Source: Myxococcaceae bacterium (GTDB taxonomy: Bacteria > Myxococcota > Myxococcia > Myxococcales > Myxococcaceae). Taken from it: a stretch of 40,064 bases of DNA. Where the stretch lies: the NCBI GenBank assembly GCA_022616315.1, contig JAKEEX010000464.1, positions 1-40,064 on the forward strand. The letters run 5' to 3'. A program made the position numbers and the translations under genes. The notes under the pieces are model-generated. The model worked only from the letters and a program-made list of their open reading frames with translations. It was not told the DNA's origin and made no database searches. This document shows, piece after piece, positions 6,886 to 17,489 of this stretch; position 1 is the first letter of the stretch, and every line of letters begins with the position of its first letter.

Positions 6886-8118
6886 TCAGAAGATCTCCTG
6901 GAGCCACTCCTTCATGCGGCTCTTGACCTTCTTGTAGGTGTTCTCCTCGCGGATGCGGAACATGCTGCGGTCCGTGTTGCGGGCGCCGTAGACCACCAGG
7001 CCCACTCCGGTGGCGTACATGGGGCTCTTGACCACATCCACGAGCCCACCGATGCCGCGCGGCATTCCGCGGCGCACCGGGAGGCCCATCACCTCCTCGG
7101 CGAGCTCGGGCATGCCGCTGAGCAGGGTGGCGCCGCCGGTGATGACCACGCCGGACGCGAGCAGCTCCGCGCAGCCGGACTTCTGGATCTCGCGGTGGAC
7201 GAGCTGGAAGATCTCCTCCACGCGTGGCTCGAGGATCTCGCAGAGGATCTGCCGCCCCACCACGCGGGGCTGGCGGCCCCCGACGCTGGGCACCTCGATG
7301 GTCTCGTCCTTGCCCACGAGGCTGGACAGGCAGTTGCCGTACTTCTGCTTGATGCGCTCGGCCTCGTGCTGCGGGGTGCGCAGGCCGATGGCCACGTCGC
7401 TCGTGAGGTTGTGGCCGCCGAGCGCGATGACGGCCGTGTGCACGATGGAGCCGCCGGCGAAGATGGCGATGTCGGTGGTGCCACCCCCGATGTCCACCAG
7501 GCACACGCCCAGGTCCTTCTCCTCGTCGCTGAGGACGGCCTCGGCGGAGGCGAGCGGCTGCAGCACGATGTCGTTGACGTTCAGCCCCGTCTTGTTGGCG
7601 CACTTGACGATGTTCTGCGCGCTGGAGACGGCGCCCGTGACGATGTGGACCTTGGCCTCCAGGCGCACGCCCGCCATGCCGAGCGGATCCTTGATGCCGC
7701 CCTGGTCGTCGATGATGAACTCCTGGGGCAGGACGTGGATGACCTCGCGGTCCATGGGGATGGCGATGGCCTTGGCCGCGTCGATGACGCGCTGCATGTC
7801 CGCGTCGCGGACCTCACCGTCCTTCACCGCCACGATGCCGGCGCTGTTCATGCCGCGGATGTGACCGCCGGCGATGCCGGTGTAGACGTGGCTGATCTCG
7901 CAGCCCGCCATCAGCTCGGCCTCCTCGATGGCGCGGCGGATGGAGGCGACGGTCGCCTCGATGTTGACCACCACCCCCTTGCGCAGACCCTTGCTGGGGT
8001 GGGTGCCGATGCCGATGATGTCGATGCCGACGTCGGTGAGCTCCCCGACGATCGCGCAGATCTTCGTCGTTCCGATGTCGAGCCCGACGAGGATCTCCCC
8101 GCCCTTCTGCTTCGCCAT
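6886..8118 (-). CDS. ftsA: Cell division protein FtsA
   Basis: 410 aa, an actin-like ATPase that anchors FtsZ to the membrane and recruits late divisome proteins. The first phosphate loop is LVGLDIGTTKICAIVGE; the second is VCLVDIGGGTTDIAIF; the adenosine region is VVITGGATLLSGMPELA. The last 19 residues (ENTYKKVKSRMKEWLQEIF) form an amphipathic helix, the membrane-targeting sequence. The ATG at 8118 follows AGGGGAGACGGCA. It lies 22 bp after ftsQ and 221 bp before ftsZ, the usual Q-A-Z order. Length and motifs are typical, with nothing missing. Confidence 0.98.
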   Translation of the reverse strand: MAKQKGGEILVGLDIGTTKICAIVGELTDVGIDIIGIGTHPSKGLRKGVVVNIEATVASIRRAIEEAELMAGCEISHVYTGIAGGHIRGMNSAGIVAVKDGEVRDADMQRVIDAAKAIAIPMDREVIHVLPQEFIIDDQGGIKDPLGMAGVRLEAKVHIVTGAVSSAQNIVKCANKTGLNVNDIVLQPLASAEAVLSDEEKDLGVCLVDIGGGTTDIAIFAGGSIVHTAVIALGGHNLTSDVAIGLRTPQHEAERIKQKYGNCLSSLVGKDETIEVPSVGGRQPRVVGRQILCEILEPRVEEIFQLVHREIQKSGCAELLASGVVITGGATLLSGMPELAEEVMGLPVRRGMPRGIGGLVDVVKSPMYATGVGLVVYGARNTDRSMFRIREENTYKKVKSRMKEWLQEIF

Positions 8119-8140
8119 TGCCGTCTCCCCTACTGCCCCA

Positions 8141-9046
8141 TCACTCCCGTGAAGGGGCCGACTCGTGCTGCGCCAGCGCGCCGCTCCTCCCGGAGGCGGA
8201 CGCCGAGACCTTGACTGCGACCCATCCGGGCCGTGCCCGGTTGTCGAGATGAATCACCTCGGCGCCCATGCGCCGTCTTGCGAGCTCCGCGCGCACCAGC
8301 GCGAGCCTGTGGAGGTGCGGCGTCACGTTGCCCTGGGGCAGGCGGACCTCCTGGCCCGCGCCGGTGACGAGCACCGTACCGTCCGCTTCGAGGCGCACCT
8401 CGGACAGCCGCCCGGCCTTCGCGAGCCCTGCGTCCGCGTACGCATCCATCACCGCGAGCGCCTCGCGCAGCCGCGCGGAGGTGGCCTCCGGGTCCGCCAC
8501 GTAGGCGTCGCGCTCCACGCCGGTGACGAGCGGGAGATCCACCGCGTCGCCGCGCTGGAGGCGCTTGAACGGGGTGCCCTCGGCGTTCAGCAGGTAGAGG
8601 TCCCCCATGGCGAGCAGCGCCGCCGGCTCGTGCTCGTCCACGTGGATGGCCAGGCCAGAGGGAAGGTGGCGGGTGGCCACCACCCGGCGCACCCAGGGGT
8701 GTGTCGCGAGGGCGCGCTCGAGGGCGTCCACGTCCAGCGCGAAGAGGTTGAGGCCGGGGGTGATTCCGCCCAGGCGTGCCAGCTCCCCCGGGGACACCCG
8801 CGAGGCCCCCTCGACTGTGAGCTTCTGCAGGGTGAAGGTGGGCGAGGTGAGCGCCCAGTTGCGTGCGCGGGTGAGTCCCCAGACTGCTGCGGCGGCGAGG
8901 ACGAGGTACCCGGCGAGCTTCAGCAGCGTGGGCGCGAGGGTGCGCATCCGGGCGGACGTCTCGGCCCGTCTCTGCGTCACATCCACCCAGCGGCGGTTTC
9001 TGGTCGCTCCGAAGCTCAAGGCAGGGGCATGGTGGACGCAACCCAT
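8141..9046 (-). CDS. ftsQ: Cell division protein FtsQ
   Basis: 301 aa, a single-pass inner-membrane divisome protein that links early and late division proteins. Layout: Arg-rich cytoplasmic tail of about 35 residues, membrane segment near 36-58 (LAPTLLKLAGYLVLAAAAVW), then a POTRA domain (FTLQKLTVEGASRVSPGELA, LARLGGITPGLNLFALDVDA) and a beta domain. The ATG at 9046 has GGCGAGGTGC before it. The Asn-Arg-Arg segment and tail would allow shorter starts, but none has a better site. It follows ddl after a 119 bp gap, one of the few long gaps in the cluster. FtsQ diverges fast in sequence; POTRA, topology and position make the call. Confidence 0.95.
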   Translation of the reverse strand: MGCVHHAPALSFGATRNRRWVDVTQRRAETSARMRTLAPTLLKLAGYLVLAAAAVWGLTRARNWALTSPTFTLQKLTVEGASRVSPGELARLGGITPGLNLFALDVDALERALATHPWVRRVVATRHLPSGLAIHVDEHEPAALLAMGDLYLLNAEGTPFKRLQRGDAVDLPLVTGVERDAYVADPEATSARLREALAVMDAYADAGLAKAGRLSEVRLEADGTVLVTGAGQEVRLPQGNVTPHLHRLALVRAELARRRMGAEVIHLDNRARPGWVAVKVSASASGRSGALAQHESAPSRE

Positions 9047-9149
9047 GCACCTCGCCAGTTTTCGGCCACAGGGATGTAGCGGTGCGTCCTGAGTCCGGCG
9101 TGGAACGCGGCGGTCACCGCCGCTTCAGGCACTGGGATTGAGCCGAGGA

Positions 9150-9178
9150 GCGGGGACTCGCGGGGTTAGCGTCCCCGC
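9150..9178. repeat. Inverted repeat spanning the ddl stop codon
   Basis: GCGGGGAC (9150-9157) and GTCCCCGC (9171-9178) are perfect 8 bp inverted arms with a 13 nt loop that contains the ddl TAA stop. No T-run follows on either strand, so it is not a classical intrinsic terminator. It could tune messenger stability or read-through between ddl and ftsQ. Confidence 0.35.
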
Positions 9179-10209
9179 GCCGCGCGCCTGCGCGCCAGCT
9201 CGAGCTGCCCCTCGAGGAACTCGCGGACAGGGGTCCCCTCGGCGGCCAGCTGCTGCGGGATGAACGAGGCCTTGGTCATCCCCGGGAGCGTGTTGATCTC
9301 CAGGAACACGGGCCCCTGCTGCCCCAGGATGACGTCCGTGCGCGAGTAGCCTACGCACCCCATGGCCTTGTGGGCCGTGACGGCCAGGGCCTGCGCGGCC
9401 CTGAAGAGGTCCTCCGGAACCTCCGCGGGGGTGATCTCGACCGTCCCCTTCGCGAGGTACTTGCCCTCGTAGTCGAAGGCCCGGCCCGGGTCCACGCGCA
9501 CCTCCGAGCACGGCAGCGCCCGCGTGCTCCCGTCGAGACCGTCCACCACGCCCACGGTGAGCTCGGTGCCCTGGACGAACGCCTCGCACACGTAGGGAAT
9601 ACCCGGATGGGAGGCGATCTCCCGCGCGGCGCGCACGGCCTCGTCCCCGTTGCGCACGTGGTGAAGGCCCACGCTCGAGCCTCCGCGCATGGGCTTGGCC
9701 ACCGCCCGTCCGTGACGGGAGAGCATGTCGCTCAGCGCGCGGCGGATGGCGGCCTCGTCACCGGTGAGCTCCACCGCCTCCATGACGCGCACACCCGCGG
9801 CCTTCGCGAGCGCCTTCGCCCGCTCCTTGTCGAAGCCCGCCGCGCTCGCGAGGGAGCCGGAGCCGGTGAAGGCCAGGCCGCGCTTCTCCAGCTCGCGCTG
9901 CACCGTGCCGTCCTCGCCCTCGCCGCCGTGGAAGCCGAGGAAGAAGGCCCTGCCCCGGGCCTCGGCCGAGTCCAGCGCCGCAGCGAGCGTGGGCCAGCGC
10001 GGTGTGCCCGGGAGGTGGAGGTCCGTCGTGTACGGGTTCTGGTGCGCCGCGAGCACGTCGCGCGGACACGGCGTCACCGCGCCGTCCGGTGACTGGAACC
10101 ACACGTCCGCCTCGGACAGCACCGTCGCCACGTTCTGCGCGGAGGCCACGGACACCCGCCGCTCGTCGGAGGTGCCGCCGAAGAGAATGACCACGTCACT
10201 CGCGCTCAT
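9166..10209 (-). CDS. ddl: D-alanine--D-alanine ligase
   Basis: 347 aa cytoplasmic ATP-grasp enzyme that joins two D-Ala residues for the MurF step. Motifs: VILFGGTSDERRVSVASA at the N-terminus (substrate loop), FHGGEGEDGTVQ, KPMRGGSSVGLHHV (omega/serine loop), YSRTDVI and the metal-binding FLEINTLPGMT. The Tyr/Ser region lies where D-Ala-D-Ala specific enzymes carry it, and there is no sign of D-lactate ligase changes, though this was judged by eye. The ATG at 10209 follows GAGGAGGCATCTAGGT. It sits 22 bp after murB and upstream of ftsQ, as in many dcw clusters. Confidence 0.97.
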   Translation of the reverse strand: MSASDVVILFGGTSDERRVSVASAQNVATVLSEADVWFQSPDGAVTPCPRDVLAAHQNPYTTDLHLPGTPRWPTLAAALDSAEARGRAFFLGFHGGEGEDGTVQRELEKRGLAFTGSGSLASAAGFDKERAKALAKAAGVRVMEAVELTGDEAAIRRALSDMLSRHGRAVAKPMRGGSSVGLHHVRNGDEAVRAAREIASHPGIPYVCEAFVQGTELTVGVVDGLDGSTRALPCSEVRVDPGRAFDYEGKYLAKGTVEITPAEVPEDLFRAAQALAVTAHKAMGCVGYSRTDVILGQQGPVFLEINTLPGMTKASFIPQQLAAEGTPVREFLEGQLELARRRAARGR

Positions 10210-10231
10210 ACCTAGATGCCTCCTCAGGCCT

Positions 10232-11152
10232 TCAGTCGAACCGCCCTACCCGCTTCACCTCGGGCGTCATCTGGACGCCCGTCTCCCCGGCCACGCGCTC
10301 CTGCATCAGCGCGATGAGCCCCGTCACGTCCCGCGCCGTCGCGCCGCCCAGGTTGACGATCCAGTTGGCGTGCAGCGTGGAGATCTGCGCGCGCCCCAGC
10401 GTGTGTCCCTTCAGCCCCACCCGCTCGATGAGGGCACCGGCGTGGTGCCCGGAGGGGTTGGTGAAGACGGACCCGAAGTTGGGCTGCGACAGCGGCTGGG
10501 TGCGCTTCCTGTAGCCCAGGTCCGCGTCCATCCGGGCCTGGCTCTCCGCCCTGTCTCCCGGACGGAGCGCGAAGCGCACGCGCGTCACCACGGCGCCCTT
10601 CGGCAGCTCCGTGTGGCGGTAGCGGTAGGGGATGTCCGCGCGCGGGAGCCACGCCAGGCCGTCCGAGGTGGCCACCTCCACCGCCTCCACGGCGCTCAAA
10701 CACTCACCCATCTTCGTGCCGGCGTTCATGGTGACGGCGCCACCGAGCGTGCCGGGGATGCCCGCGAGGAACTCCGCGCCCACCAGCCCGTGCGCCTTCA
10801 TCCCGTTGACGAGCTTCACGATGGCGGCGCCCGCGCAGAACGTGAGGCGCTTCCCGCCGCCCTCGAGGGGCTCCACGGACTCGGGGAAGAGGTCCGCGGG
10901 CAGACGCACCGTGAAGCCGGGGATGCCACCGTCCCCGACGAGGGTGTTGGCGCCCCCTCCGATGACCGTGACCGGCAGGCCCTCCTGGCGTGCCAGGTGG
11001 AGGAGCGCGACGAGCCCCTCCGCGGTCCGGGGGCGCACGGAGAGCTCCGCGGCCCCACCCACGCGCACCGACGTCCACGGGGCGAGCGGGAGGAGGGGCG
11101 TCACGTCGCCGGGGACCCGACGCCGGACCTCCGTGACGAGGGACTCCTCCAC
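10232..11152 (-). CDS. murB: UDP-N-acetylenolpyruvoylglucosamine reductase
   Basis: 306 aa flavoenzyme that reduces UDP-GlcNAc-enolpyruvate to UDP-MurNAc with NADPH. FAD-binding residues lie in VTVIGGGANTLVGDGGIPGF and AGIPGTLGGAVTMNAGT. The active-site serine region is PNFGSVFTNPSGHHAGALIE, followed by HANWIVNLGGA. The length and absence of the long extra loop of E. coli MurB fit the type II form found in many bacteria. The start is GTG at 11152, one base after the murC TGA (TGAGGTG), with GGGGGG in the end of murC serving as a possible ribosome site. The close coupling suggests translational coupling with murC. Confidence 0.97.
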   Translation of the reverse strand: MEESLVTEVRRRVPGDVTPLLPLAPWTSVRVGGAAELSVRPRTAEGLVALLHLARQEGLPVTVIGGGANTLVGDGGIPGFTVRLPADLFPESVEPLEGGGKRLTFCAGAAIVKLVNGMKAHGLVGAEFLAGIPGTLGGAVTMNAGTKMGECLSAVEAVEVATSDGLAWLPRADIPYRYRHTELPKGAVVTRVRFALRPGDRAESQARMDADLGYRKRTQPLSQPNFGSVFTNPSGHHAGALIERVGLKGHTLGRAQISTLHANWIVNLGGATARDVTGLIALMQERVAGETGVQMTPEVKRVGRFD

Positions 11153-11153
11153 C

Positions 11154-12559
<1,406 letters not shown>

Positions 12560-12563
<4 letters not shown>

Positions 12564-13687
12564 CGCTTCCCTTCCGCCTCCTGGCGGGACCGGCCCGAGG
12601 GGCCGTACTTCTCGGTCATCAGCGCCATACACTCGTCCGCCAGCTCCTTGGCGGCCTCGGGGCGGCCCAGGAGCCCCGCCTTCTTCTCCATGTGGCGGAG
12701 GCGCTCGGGGTGGTCCTTGAGCGCGCGGATCTGCTCCGCCAGCGCCTTCCCCGTGAGCTCCTCCTCCCGGAACATCAGGGCCGCGCCCGCGTCCACCAGG
12801 GCGCGTGCGTTGATCTCCTGGTGGTTGTCCGCGGCGCGGGGGAAGGGAATGAGGATGCTGGCCTTCTTGCAGACGGTGAGCTCGGCGAGCGTCGTGGCAC
12901 CGGCGCGGCAGATGACGAGCTCCGCGCGTGCGTAGGCCTGGCTCATGTCGTCGATGAACTCCACCACATCCGCGTCGAAGCCGCGCGCCCGGTAGCCCTC
13001 GCGCACCACCGCGACGTCCGCCTTGCCCGTCTGGTGCACGAAGTGGAGCTGGTCCTTGATGTCCTCGAGGTGCTCGAGCGCCTCGAGCATCCGCTGGTTG
13101 ATGCCCTTGGCGCCGAGGGAGCCGCCGAAGACGAGGACGGTGAAGCGGTCGTGGGCCACGCGGCTGCGCAGGTAGTTGTCCAGGAGCTTGCGCCGGATGG
13201 GGTTGCCCGTCAGGTGGACCTTCTCCTCGGGGAAGTACGCGCGCGCCGCGTCGAAGGAGGTGAAGACGCGCTTCACGACGTGGCCGAGGAGCTTGTTCGT
13301 CATCCCGGGGAGCGCGTTCTGCTCCTGCACGGCGGTGGGGATGCGCAGGAGCCACGCGGCGAGCACCACCGGGCCGCTCGCGTAGCCGCCCACGCCCACC
13401 ACCACGTCCGGGCGCCACTTGCGCAGGAGCTGGACGCTCTCGAGGAAGGCGCTCGGGAGGGCCACCAGCGCCTTGAGGAGCCGCACGGCCCCCATGCCCT
13501 TGAGGCCCGAGACGTGGATGACCTCGAGCGGGTAGCCCGCGGCCGGCACCACGCGCGCCTCCAGGCCGCGGTCCGTGCCCACGAAGACCACCTCGTTTCG
13601 CACGTCGCGGGTCGTCACCTCCTCCGCGAGCGCGATGCCCGGGAAGAGATGGCCACCGGTGCCGCCGCCTGCGATGAGCACCCTCAT
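12560..13687 (-). CDS. murG: Lipid II synthase MurG (GlcNAc transferase)
   Basis: 375 aa GT-B enzyme at the inner face of the membrane. It transfers GlcNAc from UDP-GlcNAc to lipid I to make lipid II. The N-terminal lipid-I-binding loop GGTGGH is at 8-13; [23 protein letters not shown] and [15 protein letters not shown] follow; the UDP-GlcNAc site is [12 protein letters not shown] plus [17 protein letters not shown]. It ends in a basic tail ([14 protein letters not shown]). The ATG at 13687 overlaps the ftsW TGA by the ATGA pattern, and murC overlaps its own stop in the same way. It thus lies in a translationally coupled ftsW-murG-murC-murB chain. Confidence 0.98.
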
Positions 13688-14922
13688 GCTGGCACCCCGC
13701 GTGGCGGAACGACCGAGGACGTGCGGGGCCGCACGGGGCCCTCCGCGGTGGCGCTCACGGACAGGAGCACGCCCGCCGCCGCCATCAGGAGCGTGAGCGA
13801 GGAGCCTCCGTAGGAGACGAACGGCAACGTGAGCCCCTTGGTCGGAAGCATCCCCATGGCCACCGACATGTTCACCACGGCCTGGAAGCCGATGACGGCG
13901 GTGACCCCGAGGGCAAGGTAGCTGCCGAACGTCTCGGGGGCCCTGAGGGAGGCACGCACGCCCCTCCAGAGGACCACGCCGTAGAGCGCCACCAGCACGC
14001 ACACGCCGATGAGCCCCAGCTCCTCCCCGATGATGGAGAAGATGAAGTCGGTGTGGGCCTCCGGCAGGAAGAAGAGCTTCTGCCGCCCGTCGCCCAGGCC
14101 CAGCCCCGTCACGCCCCCCGAGCCGATGGACATGAGGGACTCCGCGACCTGGTAGCCCAGGTCGTGCCGGTGCGGCCACGGATCGAGGAAGGCCTGGATG
14201 CGCTTCATGCGGTAGGGCGAGCTGGCGATGGCGTGATAGCCCAGCGGCAGGGCCAGGAGGACCGAGCCCACGAGGTAGCTCAGCTTGGCCCCCGCGGCGA
14301 AGAGCAGGAGGAACATGACCGTCAGCAGGAGGACGGCGCTCCCGAAGTCCGGCTGCTGCAGGCAGAGGAGGATGAGGACACCACCCACGAGCACGTGGGG
14401 GAGGAAGCCCACCGAGAACGTGGCCACCTTCTCGCGCTTCTTGGCGAGCGAGTACGAGAGGTAGACCACCCACGCGAGCTTGGCGAACTCCGCCGGCTGC
14501 AGCGAGTAGAGCGGAAGGCGGATCCACCGGCGCGCCCCGCCCGCGGTCACACCGATGCCGGGGATGAGCACCAGCACCAGCAGCACGAACGCCGTGAGCA
14601 GCAGCGGGTAGGAGAGCCGCGCCAGCCGCCGGTAGCCCAGCTTCAGGAGAAACGCCATGGCGAGCAGCCCGAGCACCGCGGCCACCGCCTGGCGCTTGAG
14701 GAAGTAGAAGCTGTCCCCGTAGCGCTGCTCCGCCGTCACCGCGGAGGCGCTGTAGACCATCACCAGCCCGAGTGACACGAGCGCCAGGACGGCGCCGAGC
14801 AGGAGCGGATCCAGGCGGACGGCGCCGGGCGCGGGAGCGGGCTTGACGGACACGGACGGTGGCACGGAGCGAGGGTACGCGCCTTCGTGCGATTCCCAAG
14901 TTTCCTGCGCGGACGTCCTCAC
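13684..14922 (-). CDS. ftsW: Septal peptidoglycan glycosyltransferase FtsW (SEDS)
   Basis: About 412 aa with ten membrane segments, a SEDS-family polymerase that works with the FtsI transpeptidase at the septum. Signature parts: [52 protein letters not shown], and the C-terminal [19 protein letters not shown]. The chosen start is GTG at 14922, overlapping the murD stop (GTGA), the junction type used elsewhere in this operon; it gives a cytoplasmic tail of about 47 residues. In-frame GTGs at 14865 or 14853 would shorten that tail, but neither has a good ribosome site. The open frame running further upstream belongs to the murD region and is not conserved. Family certain, start uncertain. Confidence 0.95.
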   Translation of the reverse strand: MRTSAQETWESHEGAYPRSVPPSVSVKPAPAPGAVRLDPLLLGAVLALVSLGLVMVYSASAVTAEQRYGDSFYFLKRQAVAAVLGLLAMAFLLKLGYRRLARLSYPLLLTAFVLLVLVLIPGIGVTAGGARRWIRLPLYSLQPAEFAKLAWVVYLSYSLAKKREKVATFSVGFLPHVLVGGVLILLCLQQPDFGSAVLLLTVMFLLLFAAGAKLSYLVGSVLLALPLGYHAIASSPYRMKRIQAFLDPWPHRHDLGYQVAESLMSIGSGGVTGLGLGDGRQKLFFLPEAHTDFIFSIIGEELGLIGVCVLVALYGVVLWRGVRASLRAPETFGSYLALGVTAVIGFQAVVNMSVAMGMLPTKGLTLPFVSYGGSSLTLLMAAAGVLLSVSATAEGPVRPRTSSVVPPRGVPA

Positions 14923-16298
14923 CGGAGCGCCCCCACCAGCGCCTTGAAGGTGTCCCCGCGGTGCTCGAAGCTGCGGAACTGGTCGAAGCTGGCGCACGCG
15001 GGGCTGAGCAGCACCACGTCCCCGGCGCGTGCATTCTCGCGCGCGAACCGCACTGCGCCTTCCAGCGTCCCGCACGCGTGCACGGGGAGGACCCCCGCGT
15101 ACGCCTCGGCGAGCACGGGCGCGTCCTGTCCCACGGTGAGCACCGCCTTCACCCGGCCGCGCGAGGCGTCCACCATGGGCGCGTAGGAGGCGCCCTTCCC
15201 CTTGCCGCCGGCGATGAGCCAGACGTTGGCGGGAAAGGCGGCGAGCGCCACCAGGGTGGAGTCCACGTTGGTGGCCTTGGAGTCGTTGACCCACTCCACG
15301 CCCTCGAGCTCCCGCACCAGCTCCAGCCGGTGCGGCAGGCCCGGGTAGGCGTCCAGGCCCCTCTGGATGTCGGAAAGGGAGAGGCCCGAGGCGTGCGCCA
15401 GGAGCGCCGCCGCCATGGCGTTCTCCAGGTTGTGCCGGCCGCGAAGCGCCCGGTTGCGCAGGACGAAGCGGCCCTCCGCGCCCGCGGTGCGCAGGAGGAA
15501 GCCTCCCTCGCCGTCCGCCACGGCGCCCTCGTCCACGTCCCCGCTCCCGGGCTGCGAGGAGAAGAGCCAGCGCGTCCCGCGGGTCCGCGAGGCGAGGGCC
15601 GTCACGGCGGCATCGCGAGCGTTGGCCACCGCGACGTCCCCCTGGGCCTGGGCGAGGAGGATGCGCGCCTTGGCCTCACCGTACGCCGCGTGAGACGGGT
15701 AGCGGTCCAGGTGGTCCGGCGTGAGGTTGAGCAGCGCCGCGGCGTTCACCCGCACGCTCCGGATGCCCTCCAGCTGGAAGCTGGACAGCTCCACCACGTG
15801 GACGTCGTAGGGGGTGCTGGAGAGCGCCGCCTCGGACAAGGGGAGTCCCAGGTTGCCGCCCACGAAGGCGCGTCGTCCTGCGGCCTGGAAGAGCGCGCCG
15901 GTGAGCGCGGTGGTGGTGCTCTTGCCGTTGGTGCCGGTGATGCCGACGAAGGGCACCTCCGGGAGGAAGCGCGAGGCGAGCTCCACCTCGCCGATGACCT
16001 CCACCCCCGCCGCCTCGGCGTCCCTCAGCTCGGGCAGCGCGAGCGGCACGCCCGGGCTCACCACGACGAGGTCCGCCTCGCGAAGGAGGCCGTCCGGAGT
16101 GGGGCCCGGATGCAGCGCCACGCCGCGCGCCCTCAGCTCCGCGGCGAGCGGGCCGAGCTCCGCCTCCGTGCGGTTGTCCAGTGCGGCGAGGCGTGCGCCC
16201 TCCCGCTCGAGCAGCCGGAGCGCCGACAGGCCGCTCTTCGCGAGCCCGAAGACGACGGCGCGCTTCCCCGAAAGACGCTGTCCCACCGGCGCGGCCAC
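14919..16298 (-). CDS. murD: UDP-N-acetylmuramoyl-L-alanine--D-glutamate ligase
   Basis: 459 aa cytoplasmic Mur ligase. The N-terminal UDP-binding part is AVVFGLAKSGLSALRLL; ATP loop GTNGKST at 122-128; VELSSFQLEGI; LLNLTPDHLDRY; NDSKATNVDST and the C-terminal LLSPACASFDQF all match MurD. It adds D-Glu to UDP-MurNAc-L-Ala. The start is GTG at 16298, 12 bp after the mraY stop, with AGAGGGTCGCCC as ribosome site. Its TGA overlaps the likely GTG start of ftsW. Confidence 0.98.
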   Translation of the reverse strand: MAAPVGQRLSGKRAVVFGLAKSGLSALRLLEREGARLAALDNRTEAELGPLAAELRARGVALHPGPTPDGLLREADLVVVSPGVPLALPELRDAEAAGVEVIGEVELASRFLPEVPFVGITGTNGKSTTTALTGALFQAAGRRAFVGGNLGLPLSEAALSSTPYDVHVVELSSFQLEGIRSVRVNAAALLNLTPDHLDRYPSHAAYGEAKARILLAQAQGDVAVANARDAAVTALASRTRGTRWLFSSQPGSGDVDEGAVADGEGGFLLRTAGAEGRFVLRNRALRGRHNLENAMAAALLAHASGLSLSDIQRGLDAYPGLPHRLELVRELEGVEWVNDSKATNVDSTLVALAAFPANVWLIAGGKGKGASYAPMVDASRGRVKAVLTVGQDAPVLAEAYAGVLPVHACGTLEGAVRFARENARAGDVVLLSPACASFDQFRSFEHRGDTFKALVGALR

Positions 16299-16310
16299 GG
16301 GCGACCCTCT

Positions 16311-17489
16311 TCAGCGCAGCTTCAGGGACAGGAGCGCCACGCCGCCGCAGAGGATGGCGACGATCCAGAAGCGGACGATGATCTTCGGCTCCGCGAGGCC
16401 CTTCAGCTCGAAGTGGTGGTGCACCGGCGCCATCTTGAAGATGCGCTTGCCGGTCATCTTGAACGACGCCACCTGCAGCATGACCGAGAGGATCTCCGCG
16501 AAGAAGATGCCGTGGACGATGGCGGAGGCCACCTCGTTCTTGCTCAGGACCGCGAGCCCACCCAGCGCGCCGCCCAGCGCGAGGCTGCCCACGTCCCCCA
16601 TGAAGACGGACGCGGGGTAGGTGTTGAACCAGAGGAAGGCGATGCCCGCGCCCATGATGGCGGCACAGAAGACCGCGAGCTCCGCCCCGCCCGGCACCTG
16701 CGGGATGCCGAGGTACTTCCACAGCGGCGTGGCCACCAGGCGCGGCACGCCGTTGATGAGCTCGCTGTCGGCCAGGTTCAGCGTGGTGCCCGCGGCGTAG
16801 CACAGCACCGCGAACGTGAACGCCGCCACGATGGTGGGCACGATGGCGAGGCCGTCCAGGCCGTCCGTGAGGTTCACCGCGTTGGACGTGCCCACCACCA
16901 CGAACCAGCCGAAGACGACGTAGAGCCAGCCGAGGTCCGGGTTGAAGCGCTGCGTGGGCACGAAGGGCAGCGTCAGCCGCGTGTCGATGAGCAGCCGCGG
17001 CCCGAAGCTGCCGTCCGCGTGCGTCCACTCGCAGAGGAAGACGAAGACCGCCACCAGGTAGAAGACCGTCTGCAGGACGATCTTGTACCGGCCCGGGAGC
17101 CCCTTGGAGTTGCGCTTGGAGAGCTTCAGCCAGTCATCCAGGAAGCCGGTGAAGCCGTAGCCGTAGGTGAGCAGCAGGATGACCCACACCACGCGCGAGG
17201 TGAGGTCCGCGAACAGCAGCGTCCCGGTGCCGATGCACAGGAGGATGAGCATGCCGCCCAGGGTGGGGGTGCCCTTCTTCTTCTTGTGCGTGTCCGGCGT
17301 GTCCTCGCGGACGTTGTCCTGCCCGTGCTGCTGGAAGCGCAGCCAGCCGATGAGCGGCTTCCCGACGAACATCCCGAGCAGCAGCGACGCGACACCCGCG
17401 GCGATGATGCGGAAGGTGGGGTAGCGGAGGAAGTTCAGGAGGCGGCCCGCCTCGCTGTCCTGGATCCACTGGTAGAGCAGATAGAGCAT
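16311..17489 (-). CDS. mraY: Phospho-N-acetylmuramoyl-pentapeptide transferase
   Basis: 392 aa polytopic inner-membrane enzyme making lipid I from UDP-MurNAc-pentapeptide and undecaprenyl phosphate. Conserved parts: KKKGTPTLGGMLIL, FLDDWLKLSKRNSKGL (the first Asp pair), SNAVNLTDGLDGLAI (catalytic Asp), VFMGDVGSLALGG and PVHHHFELKG. About ten hydrophobic segments are visible. It is slightly longer than E. coli MraY (360), mostly in the region after FVFLCEW, where EWTHADGSFGPRLLID is an extra loop. The ATG at 17489 directly abuts the murF TGA (TGAATG), so translation is probably coupled. It is the target step of several natural nucleoside inhibitors. Confidence 0.98.
   Translation of the reverse strand: MLYLLYQWIQDSEAGRLLNFLRYPTFRIIAAGVASLLLGMFVGKPLIGWLRFQQHGQDNVREDTPDTHKKKKGTPTLGGMLILLCIGTGTLLFADLTSRVVWVILLLTYGYGFTGFLDDWLKLSKRNSKGLPGRYKIVLQTVFYLVAVFVFLCEWTHADGSFGPRLLIDTRLTLPFVPTQRFNPDLGWLYVVFGWFVVVGTSNAVNLTDGLDGLAIVPTIVAAFTFAVLCYAAGTTLNLADSELINGVPRLVATPLWKYLGIPQVPGGAELAVFCAAIMGAGIAFLWFNTYPASVFMGDVGSLALGGALGGLAVLSKNEVASAIVHGIFFAEILSVMLQVASFKMTGKRIFKMAPVHHHFELKGLAEPKIIVRFWIVAILCGGVALLSLKLR

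Noticed and set aside
14923-15294. Upstream extension of ftsW overlapping murD
   Set aside because: Out of frame with murD and without conserved residues; the GTGA junction at 14922 explains the start.
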